Assembly (NCBI GenBank): GCA_036897445.1 | Contig: JAYMTL010000004.1 | Span: forward strand, 248,001 to 312,000 | Direction: 5' to 3' | DNA: 64,000 nt | From: Pelargonium tetragonum | Lineage: Eukaryota; Streptophyta; Magnoliopsida; Geraniales; Geraniaceae | Part shown: positions 49,598 to 63,235 of the stretch, in pieces | Numbering within the stretch: position 1 is the stretch's first letter | Layout of the letters: each line of letters opens with the position of its first letter | Program-made: the position numbers and the translations under genes | Notes under the pieces: model-generated | The model's input: only the letters and a program-made list of their open reading frames with translations | The model's database searches: none | What the model was told of the DNA's origin: nothing

Positions 49598-51884
49598 GTG
49601 AGAAGAGTGGTTATATGGTATCATGTTCTATCTAAATTCCCAAGAGCCCTCCCTTAGTTTTAGTAGATAGAAAAAGGCTTTTTCATGTCCCCTATAAGCA
49701 AGTCCCCAGTTAATACTTCACCGGATAGAATATAGAAAATACTGACTCAAAAAGCCTGGAGTCTCTTTCGTCTTACTGCATTTCTTACCAGGTTTCAAGA
49801 GACAGGGCTAAAGAGTCTTGGAGATATTTGGGGGGTACAGATTCCTACTTTACTTAAGTTAAGAAGTAATTAGGAGCTACAAGGAATTCTAAAGGAGTTG
49901 CTTGTTTCCAGGTTTAAACTCTCTTTCGTTCTAGTTACAGCAGGTAAAGTGCAAAAGGGGAAGCTTTCTATAAGTTTTCAAGGTCCTTGAATAAGTTTAC
50001 TTCTTTTAGTTCCTTTCTTAACCCTTGGGATAAAACCTCTTTAGTTAGCTGTTATCGAATTAGATAAGTTAGATAAGAGGACAAGACTTTTTAAAAATAG
50101 GGCAATTGTGTATGTTACTCTGATTTACTGATTTTGTTATAGTAACCGGGGTTTCTGCTTATCTGATATAAGAAGCTTTTTGTTTAAGGATTTCTAGTAC
50201 GAAGTCAGTCATAAGGAAGTCCAGGAGATAAGGTAACGGCTTCATTGAAGATATAAAATTCTTTGACCACACCCCCTTTGACTTTAGCTCTCTAAATTTA
50301 TTTACTTAAAATCCAGAAACGGAAAAGGAACTCTTATTATGTAGCATACCTTCTTATGCCTAAAAGGACCCTTTCAATTCTGATTCTTTCTTTTTTAAAT
50401 TAACAAGAGGAAAGCCCTAGGACTCGCCTAGCTTCTCCTTATAGAGACTCTGTACTGTACTTGAAATCCTTCCTTTATGAATATCCAGCTCCTAAAGAGT
50501 TGAGTAGAAGCCTTAAACCTAGAAACAGAGGCAAAGGCCTTCCAGCTCCTTTATACTGATAAACTCCAGTCTCTCATTAGGATTGACTTATGCAGAAGGA
50601 AAGAACCCGTATTTTAGACCCCCTGTACTTCATTTCTATGTTCCCTTAGATTCCTAAGATTATTTTAAACACCCCGAAAGGGGAATGCATATAAAAAAGT
50701 TCATAGTTATTATCCAGAAGTTTTATCACGAGTTCCGCTATCCAGTAATTGAGGCTTATAGAGCGGATCCAATGCTAATATAAGTAAAGTGGTTTCATTA
50801 GAAATAGACCGGGATTTGCGGGAGAGACTTCTAAGAATCCAGAGCGTGGTTACTCTACAATTCCTGTACTAAACTTTAAGTCTAAGGCGTTGCTCAAAAG
50901 GAAGATTAAACTCTCATTCTCATATTGAAGTATGGTATTAGATATAGAGAGGCTTGCTGCTGTAGTCTTTTTAAGTACAATAAAGGAATCCCAATTAGGG
51001 AACCCGCTAGGTTTTCGTCTCTACAACTCATTTCCTTTTTCGGAGTACTCTCCTTGTTGGAGTATAACTATTACCCTGCTCTTACGAGATATAGAATTAA
51101 AAAGCCCTTAAAAATATATATCTTTCTATTTTTTTTGCTAACCTAATGCACATGCCAAGGCTCCATAAAATTCCCTAAACCTGGGGATTTCCCTCTTTTT
51201 TAGCTGCCATGGCACTAGATCGTTGTGAAATTCGGTTACTCTGCTTAAGTTCTAAAAAGTCATCTAATAATACAGGAAATCCAAAAACATTTTAGGTATA
51301 CCTCTAGACTAGAAGAGCTAAAAAGTATCCTATAAAAAAGACTGGCAAACTCCTACCTTATACTTTATTAAGCGGCCCTAGAACAGGGGTACCTACAAAG
51401 AACTTTATACTTTTTAATTACAAAATGGGAAAGCTCCTATATTTATACGAAACCCTCTATAAAAAAACTTGGGGGTACTCTAAGGTTTTACTATATCAGA
51501 CCTATTTTTGTTTTGAGCTCATATTCGTATATAATTTCTAATTAATTGCTTTTTTAACAAATAGAGCTCTTATTAAGATGTAAAACAGAAGACCCTTTTG
51601 CGGATCCAAAACTCCTCTTCCTATTAAGCTATTAGATTCTCTTTAAGGCGGAAGCTTCTTTTAAGATTCTTTGTCCCAATTAAAGACTTTATTTTTACGG
51701 GTTATAACCTAGAGGGGCTTCTAATTCCAGCAATTGGAGCAAGAGTAATAGACTAAAAGAGGAATTCTTTTATTTTAGGGTTTCCTTTAGCTGCAATAAG
51801 TAAGTATATATTTGGGATATGTGGTGGGGAATACTAAAGTGTCTAAAAGACCTAAATTAACCTTAAATGCTATAACCTTGCTAA
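49598..51884. other. Gene-poor spacer
   Basis: No gene is supported. A 73-codon plus frame at 50925-51146 has no recognisable product. Otherwise ordinary spacer. Confidence 0.5.
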
Positions 51885-51906
51885 TACTACAGTATTACTA
51901 CAGTAT
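51885..51906 (+). repeat. Perfect 11-bp tandem duplication
   Basis: TACTACAGTAT occurs twice without a gap (51885-51895 and 51896-51906). Recent local duplication by slippage is the simple explanation. Confidence 0.8.
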
Positions 51907-52949
51907 AGAGTCCTTATACCTAACTTATAAAGTATAATATTCCCGAGAAATGCCCTTAGAATTCAAGATACAATTAAGAATTTTTACGTCAATCTAAGGA
52001 GTAAACCCGTTTTCTAGATTGCAAATACTTGTTCTTGAAGTCCCGGGGCTCCCCCCTTAAGTAAGAGTGTACGGGGCCCCTTAAATATATCCCTGTCTCT
52101 CAAGGAAAACACCACTAAGAAAGAATCTCTTTAAGGTACTGGTAGGTTGGTAGAACTTTAAAATCTTAGTAGTTATAACACACAAATTAGCTATATTGCG
52201 TTCAGTACGCTCTACCAATCCAGGATTGTTTGAATCAAATAAAGGAGAATCCCTGCTTTAGTTTAATCTTTAAGATTGACTTTTAACTGAGTCCTTTTTT
52301 GAGTTGAGAGCACAGCTACCCAGGGTCCTTGGGCAAGAAGGGTACATTTGGTTGGTGATATAGGGATTTCCTTGTTTAGTATAGCATTTTTCTATTTTAT
52401 TCCATAATTAGTTATCGACCCTCTTTATCCCGCGAAGGGTAGGACTATAAATACACGAAGTAAAACTAGAAATCTTGTAACTTCAACGCAGTAGCATGAA
52501 AAATAGGTATACCTTTTGGCTTACTTTATTCTTGGACTAGCTTTGATGCTAACCCAAGCCGTCCTTTCTCGTATCTCGCTTGGAGAACTTCCTTAACAAA
52601 AGCTACCTATAATGCGGATCTGGGTTCTTTTGACTCACAAGCAGCAGAATAAAGTTTCCCGGGTTTTGAGCAAATAACGTAGTTCGTAGTTAAGGGTGAT
52701 TTTAGTCTAGAATTGCTAATTTTAGTGTTATCGAGATTTTGGTAAAATAAGTCATTGAGAAAGTTTCTTTTTACTTAGTTACAAGGTCTATAAATACAGG
52801 ACAGATCTTTTCATAAAAAAATTCCCTCTTTAAAAGCATCAAACAGCTAAGTCTAAGAAATTTGTACCCCATCTAGAATCGAGTGATTAACCTTTTAGAT
52901 CAACTTATGACTTTGTACTTTTTAAACAAGAAGTGTGGGACCTAGTAGC
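51907..52949. other. Gene-poor spacer
   Basis: No gene, repeat copy or structured element is supported in this stretch, which precedes R1 copy G. Confidence 0.5.
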
Positions 52950-53095
52950 TAAGACTACCCCTTATTTATATTGTAAGGAAAGATAGTTATTAGAAAGAGA
53001 AAGATATTAGAACACCGAACACAGTAGCTACAAGAACAAGCTCGTACTAAGATCCTGATACTATATCTCTTAGAAATTCCTAGGGCTATACTCTT
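52950..53095 (-). repeat. R1 family, copy G (body end and tail)
   Basis: On the minus strand GTATAGCCCTAGG leads to TTCTTGTAGCTAC, aligning with the TTATTGTAGCTAG ends of A and B, and a frame reads ELVLVATVFGVLISFSF before TAA. The tail ends with GTAGTCTTAG, as in copies A and D. No leader is recognisable upstream, so this is a 3' part or a more diverged copy. Confidence 0.4.
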
Positions 53096-56000
53096 AAACA
53101 ATGTAAACACTATTATAAAATACAAGATTCAAGTCCCATACTATTCTAACTATAGAATTCCGGTACTATTTAATAAAGGAAACTCCTTAAAATCGTACTT
53201 TACAAATAACTTATTCAACCCATTTTAATCTTACTTATTGCTTACCTTGAAATTCACAAGTCCTTGAGAAAAGCTCTACTATGAAAAGTATAAGAATAGT
53301 TCAGAAATTCTATCCGCATAAAGATATTTTTCTTTTGCTTTAGTAAAGACTAAAAAGGTGGTTGTGCCTTTTATACTGCACGTTTAACCTATGCCTGTCT
53401 TCAAGGGTTTCCTCTCACAACGAGGGATTTAGACGATTATCCCGGTTTCGTTGTATGTCTCAGAGCTCCAAGTAAGGTATCCCTATAATATTGACTTAAT
53501 AAAGGAATCATGCCCATTATTGAGATTTACCTATGTAGAGGGAGACCCTTCTTAATGAAACCTCTGGTATCTTATCTCAGTTCTGAACCCGCATTAAACT
53601 AACGTACAAGTTTAATCACAACTTTACTAAAAGAATTTCTGAAAAAAGCTATCCCTACCTTGTTTTTAAAGGCCTTTAATATTATCAGCCTCCTAATAAA
53701 TATGAATTAACTTTCTTACCCTATAGCCCTTCCGTATTCCTATCGTCGTCTGTATCTGCATACCTTTTCCTAAAACTAGACTTTACTTGGATTCTGCTTT
53801 CCCTATCTTATAAGTCTTCATAGCTAAACCTTTCATAACTTGCGCTTCCTTAAGCCCTACTTTAATAAAAATAGCTTATATTCTGTAAAACCTAAACTTA
53901 AATAAAATCTAGGAATGTGTAAGAAAGACCTTATCAACCCTTTATGTTTTACTGAACTTCATATTTTAATTCAAGATTTCAAAAAAACTCACCGAAAAAT
54001 CCTAACCCTTTACTAAGAAATAAGAATTCCGATACAATCTACATTGGACTGGATCTTGACAAAGAAATAGCCGGGGCTTACTTTTATTTAGACTTTATCC
54101 TAGATTAGTTTACCTCCGTTTAGAAAAACTGGTAAGCCCCTGCCTTAATCGTTTCTACTGTAAATCCGTAATACAGCTAAGCTTTTTCTAGAAAGTCAAG
54201 ACTTGAAAACCTTGAAATACCAAGGGCAGGCTATCCTTTACATATTACAAAGCAAAGCTAAAAAATAGAGATCTTCTGTAAGTGACAGCTACAACACTTA
54301 AGCTAATATTTCCCAGCTTATATCATCAAGGGATAAGGTTGCCCCTGTGTAAGGGCATGCTACTAAGAGCTTCTATGTTTTCTTTTAAAATATAATAAGC
54401 CCCGCTTATTAGTTAAAAACTTAATATTAGGAGTCTGAAAAGTAGAGTGCAATTACTTAAAATTCAGGGCCAAAGAAGGGGTCCCGGCCTTAAATAAAGC
54501 TTTAAATAAGTAAGTTTTAGGCTACCTACGAATAAGTTTTTGTTACTTTGCGCGACTAAAGTTTTATAAGTTTAGGGAAGCATTTATACACACTTTATAA
54601 GGGCTCGGAAATAGATAAGAGGATATAGCAAAAGCTTAGGCCCGCATTAAAAGGGAACTAAAGGGCTTATCAAATATTATTAAACCTAAGGATGACTTGG
54701 GCCTTTTTAATACTCTTTTTTTTCTAAACTGACTAACGGGAACTTTAGACTTCTAACCCTAATTATTAAGCCCAGTTTTTGCTCTATTATAGCGGTTTGC
54801 TAAGGACCTCGCTTTTAGTAACTCGTTATGACTCTACTATTTTATCTTACTTTACTGCAGTAAGAGAAGCTCCTCATTTGCAGATGGGTCAGTTCTATAG
54901 GATATTTATAAATTTATAACGTTAAAGCATTTCCAAGTTAAACGCTTTATTATAAAAACCTATGATTGAGAGTCAAACTTTGGTTCCTATTTGAATTACT
55001 AATAGAATCTAATAGTAAACTAGTATATACAAAAAGTAGGTTACATCTTTACTTTATAAAGGTTTTCTAGTCTCTCGTTTAATTCCCTAACGAGCAAGGA
55101 ATCCTTTTATAAAAGGCAATAATAAAACAATTAAAAACGACAAAAAGGGGCACTCTTATGTTAAAAAGAAGTCAGAGGATCCCCTAAGATTTTAGGTGGA
55201 ATCCTTAATGTACGGGTCTAAGGTGGTGTGTAATAAGTGACTAAACTTTCCTTGTTATAATTAACCTTGCTTTGCTTTATTGTAGAATATTCAACAAAAA
55301 TAGGTACAGAAAGAATACTTAATAAGCTGTGTATTCAAGAGTCCTTATGACTAACAGGTGCTGTGTAGGGAAACCCCTGTAAGGGGCGGCACGACAATCT
55401 GATGTGAAATAGTTTATACAATGCGCGAATTTGTTTGTCCAGAGCTACCGGTTGGTTTTTCCCTATCACGAAGTTGTATAAATGCAAGAACTTTTTATTA
55501 TTTTATTAGTAGGGGATTCCTTGAAGGATTTATGCTCTAAATTCTTGTAAGATAGCTAAGGGACTTCTTTTAAATCTTAAAAGTAGAGGTTTCGAGGTTT
55601 TCTGCCAGTGTATGCTTATATCTTAAAGAATCCTGCCTATTTACTTAATTTTATTGTGTCATTAAAAGCTTTTTATTCAAAAGGATGCCTATATAATACA
55701 TATTTCAAAGAACTTGTAGCTATATCCCTTTTTCCAAAGTTAAAAGCGAAGAAGTCCTTTTAAATATAATCTTTTTTTACACGGCTAAGCTAGTATCCTG
55801 AGAATCCCCTTTGTCTCAAGACAGTTCCTATAACTGTTATCAGATACTTTTGCGGATTATTTGGTTTATACATGCTGAGGATACCTCTTCTATTTAGAGC
55901 ACTTTATAATATGTATATATGCGTATATAAGGGTTACTATGATTTATAGTAATTTCAAATAAGTACAAGATAAAAAGGATAAAGTAAAATTTTAATGTGA

Positions 56001-56991
56001 CCCTTTTATCTTGCTTTAGATATTTAATAGGAAATTTACAAGACCAAACCCTGGGTTTTCCGGAGTTCTATCAGAGCGCTGCAAAATAAGGTATTATCCT
56101 TAACTGACGAGATTTAAAGACTAATTACAACGCTGTATTTGTGTATGCAGTTTAAGCTATGTCCAGTCTAAATATAGAAAGTTTTTTTGTCTCTCTAGTA
56201 TATTATGTAGAAAAAGAAAGTAGGACTCCTTTTTATTTACAAAAATCTCAAGGTATAGCCTCGTAACGGTAACATTATTTGCTCTCTTCGAGTAAAATAT
56301 TTAGTGAGTTATGCCTTGGCAAAGCACTTAGTTTTGTCAGTACGCAAGGTCAATCTTCGAATAAAGTAACTGCTAGTAAAGTAGTAAAGAGCAATAACAT
56401 GTAGGTTCCTCGGGAATCCCCTTAAGAATCAAATTTGACCGAAGTTCCTAATGAAACTAGGGCAATTTTATTGCTGGTAAAAGTCTTTTTTCTGGAAATT
56501 TTTTATCTCTTTTTACAAAATACTTAGGGCCTTAAGGTAAGGAGCTTTATTATCCTACTTTTCACAAAGGATTTAGTGGAGGTGTGTTTTTAAAAGTAAG
56601 TGCAGCTCGTAGGCTCGCTTCTTCGGAACCCTGAAGAGAGTCTAGTATAGAATTGACTTCTGGATTTCTACAAGCAAGATAGAGCGCTTTTTATATCTAT
56701 ACCAACTTAACCTAAAAGGGGAGAATGCCCTTCCTTTGTTACCTCCAACCCTATGCGAATATACGCGGTTATTAAGTATAATGTATTTTTAGGGTCTATT
56801 TTTTTAATAGAATTGCTTTTAGTTTTTACAATTCCTGGATCCGGCAATAATGATTAAGTTTCAGGTTTCGGCTAATTTTCTACTGGAGTGTCTAAGATTT
56901 TCTAGGGAGAAGATTACATTTTCCTTATTTTTGCCAAAAAACTTTTTGTATAAAAATCTAAGCAATTTAAAGAAAAAGAAGTGGGGAATTT
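53096..56991. other. Gene-poor spacer with a possible R1 relic
   Basis: No gene is supported. At 53690-53830 a pyrimidine-rich stretch contains GTCTGTATCTGCATACC and CTAGACTTTACTTGG, which resemble words from R1 copies D and B in a different order; this may be a rearranged relic. The rest is ordinary spacer. Confidence 0.4.
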
Positions 56992-57027
56992 TTGGTTATA
57001 ACGCATGAATTGGTTATAACGCATGAA
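56992..57027 (+). repeat. Perfect 18-bp tandem duplication
   Basis: TTGGTTATAACGCATGAA occurs twice back to back (56992-57009 and 57010-57027). Each copy includes ATG; the second starts a 60-codon frame (57023-57205) with no known relatives. The perfect identity suggests a recent event. Confidence 0.85.
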
Positions 57028-60000
57028 AAAGGTCGTACATCAAAATTTATACTCGGGGTTTCCTTTTTCTAAATTAAAGAGAACCAAACTTCAAACTGAG
57101 CGTAGTTTTTCTTTTATAAGCAGTGCTGTATCCCAATCCTTGAGCGTTTACCAAGAAATTAAAAACAATTCTAAAAACCAAGTCTCCCTATATAAATACA
57201 ACTAACAGGTACCCTTTTCGACTGCGGAAAGCTTTATACATATTACATAAATGAGAAGGGCCCCTCAACTTTCTCTGCCAGGAATGTGCTTAATCCTCAA
57301 AAGACTTGGCTCATGGGGCTCGAGAACACCGCTCTGCTAAAAAGGGGGTTTCCGGGTATATGTATATAGGGTTCTAATCCTTGTAACAGGTTTTTTCAGG
57401 GCTTCCTAAATTTGGTTAGATTTCAATAGCTGAAGTTTATTGTTAAAGTAGTAAGATTTAGTAGTTTTCCTTTCACGGAGTTTCTAAAAAAAAGACCGTA
57501 TTCGAAGATTTAGTCATATTATTTAGGGACTTCCTGTAGTCTAAATGAAATTTTCTAGGAATCGCTGGGCTCTCTTTAGTTATGAGCTCTCAAACTACAG
57601 AGAATAAAACAGCAAGCCCCCTTTAAGTAGTACAAGGATAGAACGAGACTTTGATTTTTATTAATAGGGATGGCACTGCTTAAGTTATTTCTTTCTTCTA
57701 TTAAATTCCTATAAATTTAGTATTTAACTTAATGGGCTTGAATGCTTTTTGTATAAATATAAGAAAGTCTTCCCTAATTAATAGGTTTAAGAGTACTAAA
57801 ACTAAAAGTAGTAGCTATTTAATCAAGGATCCTAGTATAAAAAAAGGGGCTATAAACTCCTCTACAAGGGAAGTGGCCTAAAATCTTTGTTCAAATTTCA
57901 CCTACGACAAAAGTAATAAACCCTATTTTCTTAGTATAGCGCATCTCTTTTTCTAAAAAGTTATGCCAGCTATATAGCAAAAACAATAAATAACTTCGTT
58001 ACCTAGACTCTAACCTCTTAGCTATAACTGCTAAGTCTTGAAAGCTTTCTTATTCTTGTTAACTGCTACCTTACCTATCCTTATAAGGGCCAAACTCCTG
58101 TAACCTAATATTCTACTTTGGAACATCAGTAAACCAAAGGGCAGCGATAAAAAAATCGGAGCCAAGAGGAAGATGCCCATACTAGCTCTAGCTGCTAAAC
58201 CGAAAAGGAGAACTTATTAGGCCCCTACTTAGTTCTATAACTGCACTAAAACCTAGCCCGATTTTAAAGTAATAAAAAAGACCTGTATGATAATGATTGT
58301 AGAGTTAGGATAAACTTATGTGTAATATAAATATACTTAATAATTAGGGCCTTTAATTAAACCCTCATTTCCATAGGTAAATAGAAAGCCTTTTTGTGAG
58401 TTTTCAGTACATGACATGAAAACGGAGCAGAAGTTTTCTATTCCTCCGCCCGGGGTTAACCTAATAGAATTTATAACATAAAAAGAATTTATCCTGTCTT
58501 GCTCGATAGGCAGCGGCCTTGAGATGGATAAAGAATTTCTAGATAAGTATTCAGTAAAGACGAAAAATCTAAATGTAAAACAGCAGTTAACTTTTCAGTT
58601 AGGGGCAGTTCTATAATATACATTGTAGGTAATAAGCAGGATCCCCCTTCCTCCCGTGAAGCTTTCTCAAAATCTCTTAAATTGAGCAAATGAAGTCCGC
58701 TTTCCTTTTCCAGAGCTTTACTTGATAACTGCTTGACTTTCTTTTTATTTGAAATCTGTCGGAGTTTAATTACTTAGAATTCATCGGTTCAAATACTCTT
58801 ATTAATATTTCAACAAAGAACTTCGCAAAGCTGGGTTGGTACCATACGACTAATTCAGGTCAATGCCCTGTCCAGTACAGTAAAAATGACAGAAGTTATA
58901 TATAGTAACTAAAACACTTTCTAGTTTTACTTACTAGTACTAGTATGGAATTCCAAAAAACTTTAATTACAGTACAGGAAAGGGGGAGCTCCTATCTGCC
59001 TATCTGTTCGACACAAACTAAGTGTTAGTACTCTTAAAAAGCAGCAGCCCGGTCTTACTTACTTTTTCAGTTCAAAACAATAGCGTAATACTTGCCTTTG
59101 AACAGGGATAATATATATATATTGTCTTTACTTAGTGGCCTATCTGGGGGGGTGTTCGGGAAAAGATAAGTATTATTGCAATGTATCCTTTATATAGGTT
59201 CTGAGAATCCCTTTTGTTTGTTATTCCAAAAAGTCCAAAACCAGGCAGGAATGTCCTTTCTTGGACTTACGGCTTTCGAGTTTCTAGTTGTGAAAAAGAT
59301 AATGAATATCTACTACCCACGACCGTGGGGACTTCTTTTAAATGTAACTTTGATATATATATACCTATAGGAGCCCCCTTAAAAAAGTAAGCAGTAGGGA
59401 GCTCAGACTTAGAGTTTTTTCAATTTAACACGGGCAAAACTCAAGGAGGGGTTAATTGAAAAAAAGAGTCTTTTCGGGAAAAGTCTTTCGACATCTCAAA
59501 TAAAGTAAACTTTCTCGTTCAGTGCAATTCTTGTCTCAAAGTTATAGCTCTACTAACCCGGCTTTAATACCAACTAATACAAAGGCGCTGGGTGGATTAA
59601 AATTTGTCAATATATATATAAGGAAATATCCGGGGTTCGTCAAGAATTTACTAGCAAAAAGTTGTATAAAAAACCTACTTTAAAAGAATCCAGGTGTTTA
59701 GTTTAGTAACGAAGCTCTTTATAGGAGGAAAGGAAAGGTTAGACTTTAATAGGATTCAAATAGACCCTTTTTCGTATATAGCTCGTAACTATCCCTTGTG
59801 GGTTCGTTTAGAGGTTCTACTAGAGCTATGAAATTTCTATTGACTTTATAAAAAGAGGCTAACAGACGTCTATCGAAAAGAGTAATAACTAGCCGTAAGG
59901 AAATCCGTACTCTATTCTCAAAATGAAATTCTAATTACAGGGATTTGGTTCCTTATTCTTATTTAGACAGAGAAAATAATTAATCTCAGGAATAAGATCT

Positions 60001-60920
60001 ATTTCATAGTAATACAGGGATGCTAAAGGAAAGCTTTTGGGCTTATGTCTCACAAGAGGGCCCACTTTCCCTTCAAAATATAGTTAAAAGGGGTTGGTTG
60101 AATTAACAAACTTCTAAGAAAAATACCAAATTTGTTGGATAATTATACGATATTCCCCCTTCCTGGTCTAAGCAAAGGATCTCTCATATAGCATGAATAT
60201 AGACTTCCGAAAAAGTGGGGACTATACAACGGCTTTATCTTTAATGAAGTTTTTCTATACTAGGATTTAACTTAAAAAAATAACTGCATTACTAAACTCT
60301 TTAGCTAGAATAAATTCGCACACTTAGCAAGGGAATCTGTATCAGTAAAAAAGTTTGTGGATATAGTGAGGCTTTTTTCTTTTTAGTTGTCTAGGCGTAT
60401 TTACCAACCCAAACCCAGTAGCTATGCTCCCAATTCTATTACTAATGCAAGGGCTCGTGTTCTAGTTAAGATCAAGGTTATACATACTTGAAGGGGCAGC
60501 TTATTGCCTAAGGTTAATAATTTATTATCCTGCGAAGTGTCTTAACAAAAGGGTGTAGCTTCTTTTTTCTATAATTTGCCAGGTATATAAGATACTAGTT
60601 TCCGCGCCTTAGAGCTAACTTTTGTATCTTATTAGTGAATATAAATTCTGTAAGTATATTGGATTCATCACTGCCAAAGGGGGTATAATTTTAGCTAGAT
60701 CAGAGTTTCTTAAGTGAGATTTTGACCAGAGGCTTTAGAATGCTTTCTATTCAGGAGTATAGTATCCTTACCAAAGCAATTCCGAGCATCAAAAAAGGGA
60801 AGTCCTCTTTTATGCTTTCACTCCAAGGTATATAATATCTACTTTTACCAACATAGAAATGACTTCGACTTTATCTGAGCTTTCCTATAGGAACTGGCCA
60901 ATCCTAGGTAGAGAAGAGAG
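57028..60920. other. Gene-poor spacer
   Basis: No gene is supported. An (AT)6 run lies at 59111-59122, with shorter AT runs near 59354 and 59612. A pyrimidine-rich stretch at 57990-58100 (CTTCGTTACCTAGACTC) recalls the R1-D leader-body junction but cannot be aligned over any length. Frames at 57023, 58489 (minus) and 59176 are 60-66 codons and unrecognised. Confidence 0.45.
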
Positions 60921-61243
60921 ATGAAACCTAAGAGTTTCTTGACTAAGACTTTTTATCCCTGGTGTTTATATTTAATTATCTTACTTCACTTCAGAAAGTC
61001 AGGAATCAAACGGAAATGGCATGGTTTACGCTCATACTCTATGGTTATAGCCCATGGGGGACAAATCCCGAAACAAAGGGGAGAGGATGGGAATCGCTTC
61101 TTTTTTATATCACCAAGGGGCGGCTCTCTAATTCAACTAAAAACCTCAGAATCTTGACTTCCGGTAGCTGGAAAGGGATTCCTATTATCCTATTAAAGGA
61201 TGCCTTAGTGCTTTTCTGTGTAGAAACTTATTTACAATTCTAA
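60921..61243 (+). CDS. Two overlapping hypothetical frames (78 and 93 codons)
   Basis: Frames from ATG 60921 (78 codons, ends 61157) and ATG 60962 (93 codons, ends 61243) overlap on the plus strand. The segment is richer in G+C than its surroundings. The longer product contains SPWGTNPETKGRGWESLLFY and then KNLRILTSGSWKGIPIILL, a more even residue mixture than most frames here. No family is recognised and there is no clear ribosome-binding sequence. Two long frames on one strand usually mean low stop density from local G+C content; at best one is real. Confidence 0.17.
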
Positions 61244-63117
61244 AAGTTAAGGATAATTTCAGTCTTATACTTAAGAATTAAAAGAATCCTATTCATTGAG
61301 CTAAGTAAATAAGTAAAAAAATGGAAACATGTGAAAATGTTGTAGTTTTTTACTAAACTTAAGAGTTTTCCTGTTTACTAGTCTATGCAAAATTCCTTGT
61401 AATCTAGTCTAAGCAACAAATTTATTGAGTACCTACCTTCCTGACTTGATATTTCTAGAAGAAAAAAGAAATCCCCTATAAATTTACAAAGTATACCTTT
61501 TTGTATCATGATAGTATAGGGGGTTCCATAAACAGCCCTTAGCTCAATTTACTACATTTTTTTCTGTGCGATTTTTATATACGTGTCAACAGCCCCAAGT
61601 CGAGATAGACTTTTTATTATAGACCACTTTTAAGGACAAGACCTTCCTCATACAGGATGCATGTCAAATCCTCTTACGTATGTATTCCTTCGAAACAATA
61701 AACTAACTATAAGGGGATTTTAAATAGAAAATCTTACGATAAATGCACTTGATTTAATACAATATATTAAAGTGTAGTAGCCAAATAAAAGTTAGTGGTG
61801 TATATTATCTTAAGAATGTTCATAGGAATTTTACTAATAAGTCCGTTTTTATCAATTAAAAAGGAGACGGGATAGCTGCAACCAAGCTGCTTACACATAG
61901 AATATATTAGAATTTTTCGCAACGGGTTACTTTTTACCACTCCCCATCAAGTCACCAGGCCTTTTGTATTTCTTTTCCGCATGTCTCTGCCTTAGGCAAT
62001 TCTGTGATCCAGATCAAAAGATTTTATGATATAATATTAGAGGCAGTGGGGGTCCCCTTAAATATTTAGTAACATCCTTGGGTTCCATTCTTCGTACGTG
62101 TACAGGTTTTTCAAAAATAGGTATACTAGGTTCGAAAAAACCCGGAAATCGAGTGCCCTAAACAGGCTTTAAAACGCACCCAAGGGACCCTACAATGAGT
62201 TAGTCCGCCGCTTTGCTTTTGAAAATTATGAGATTCCTTAAAAAACTAACCAGGACTTTATATGATATACTATAAATTCCACTCCGACTTCCTTTCTGAA
62301 CTAGATCCTTGTCGCAATTTGTTAATGGCTGGTACTGCCTCCCGCTTTCTTGTAATTCAAATAGCTAAGCATTACTTACAGTAAAACCCTTTCCTGTTCG
62401 TTCTGTTTGCTAATTACAAAAATGACTTATACTTAGAAACAAAATTTAAACCTCTTTGTAGTAAGCGCATATTTTTCTTATTCTGTAATAAGAGTTTAGG
62501 ACTATTTTCTATTTTACTATACCTGTGTTTTAATTGCCCCAATCTAAATCCCTTTTCTTTTATCAGCTCAGCTTTCTAAGTTTTATAGCTTCCGCGTTGT
62601 TTTATACCAAAAAAGGAAGATTAGAACTCAGCACCCAAATCTGAATAGCACGCATACTTACCTCAAAATGTCAATAGCATAATAAAGGCACCTTACTTTT
62701 ACTATACTCACCCAGCCCGAGAGTTAAACTTGTTGTGCTGCTTTTTTGTAATAGTACCGCGAATCTTGCCTTTTTTAATTTACTCTCCACGAATTTGAGT
62801 TATGAGTGTTCATTTTATGTACTTAAGTAAAGACCCCCAAAAAATTCTTTAACAAATTACTAATAGAATCCTCTTAAAAAGCCCTTTTTCCAGAGCTGCA
62901 GAAACAGAAAGAAGACTCAAGGGAAACCAATCACATTCTTTTTAAAAAACTTTTTCTATTGTACAAAAAGTAAAGACTTTTCGTAAAAACCTGAAATTTC
63001 CCTAATCAGTTATACTTCTAAAGTTAAAGCTACAGAATACAGTAACTCCAAGGGGGCTCTAATCCCTGCTTATTGACTTGTTTATTACTCTTAATCCCTT
63101 AAAACTTTCTTACCTTT
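61244..63117. other. Gene-poor spacer
   Basis: No gene, RNA or repeat is supported in this stretch. Confidence 0.5.
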
Positions 63118-63235
63118 TTAGAGCTAGACTTGCTTTCCTTAGAACTATACCTGTAATCTGTATCTACTTAGAAGCTACACTTATCTTAGTCAATCGAACT
63201 TCTAAGTTTGCAGCTGTATACCCTCTCTAACCATA
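63118..63235 (+). repeat. R1 family, copy F (body)
   Basis: GAGCTAGACTTGCTTTCC followed by TTAGAACTAT, then AATCTGTATCTACTTAG, aligns with GACTTGCTTTTCTTTAGAACTAT of copy D and with TATCTGTATCTG of copy B. TATCTTAGTC resembles the tail word of A and D. No leader with ATG is visible upstream. Just downstream (63209-63360) a frame of about 50 codons reads strongly hydrophobic (ISIFLLFIIPYLVLIHSLL) before TAA. Confidence 0.4.
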
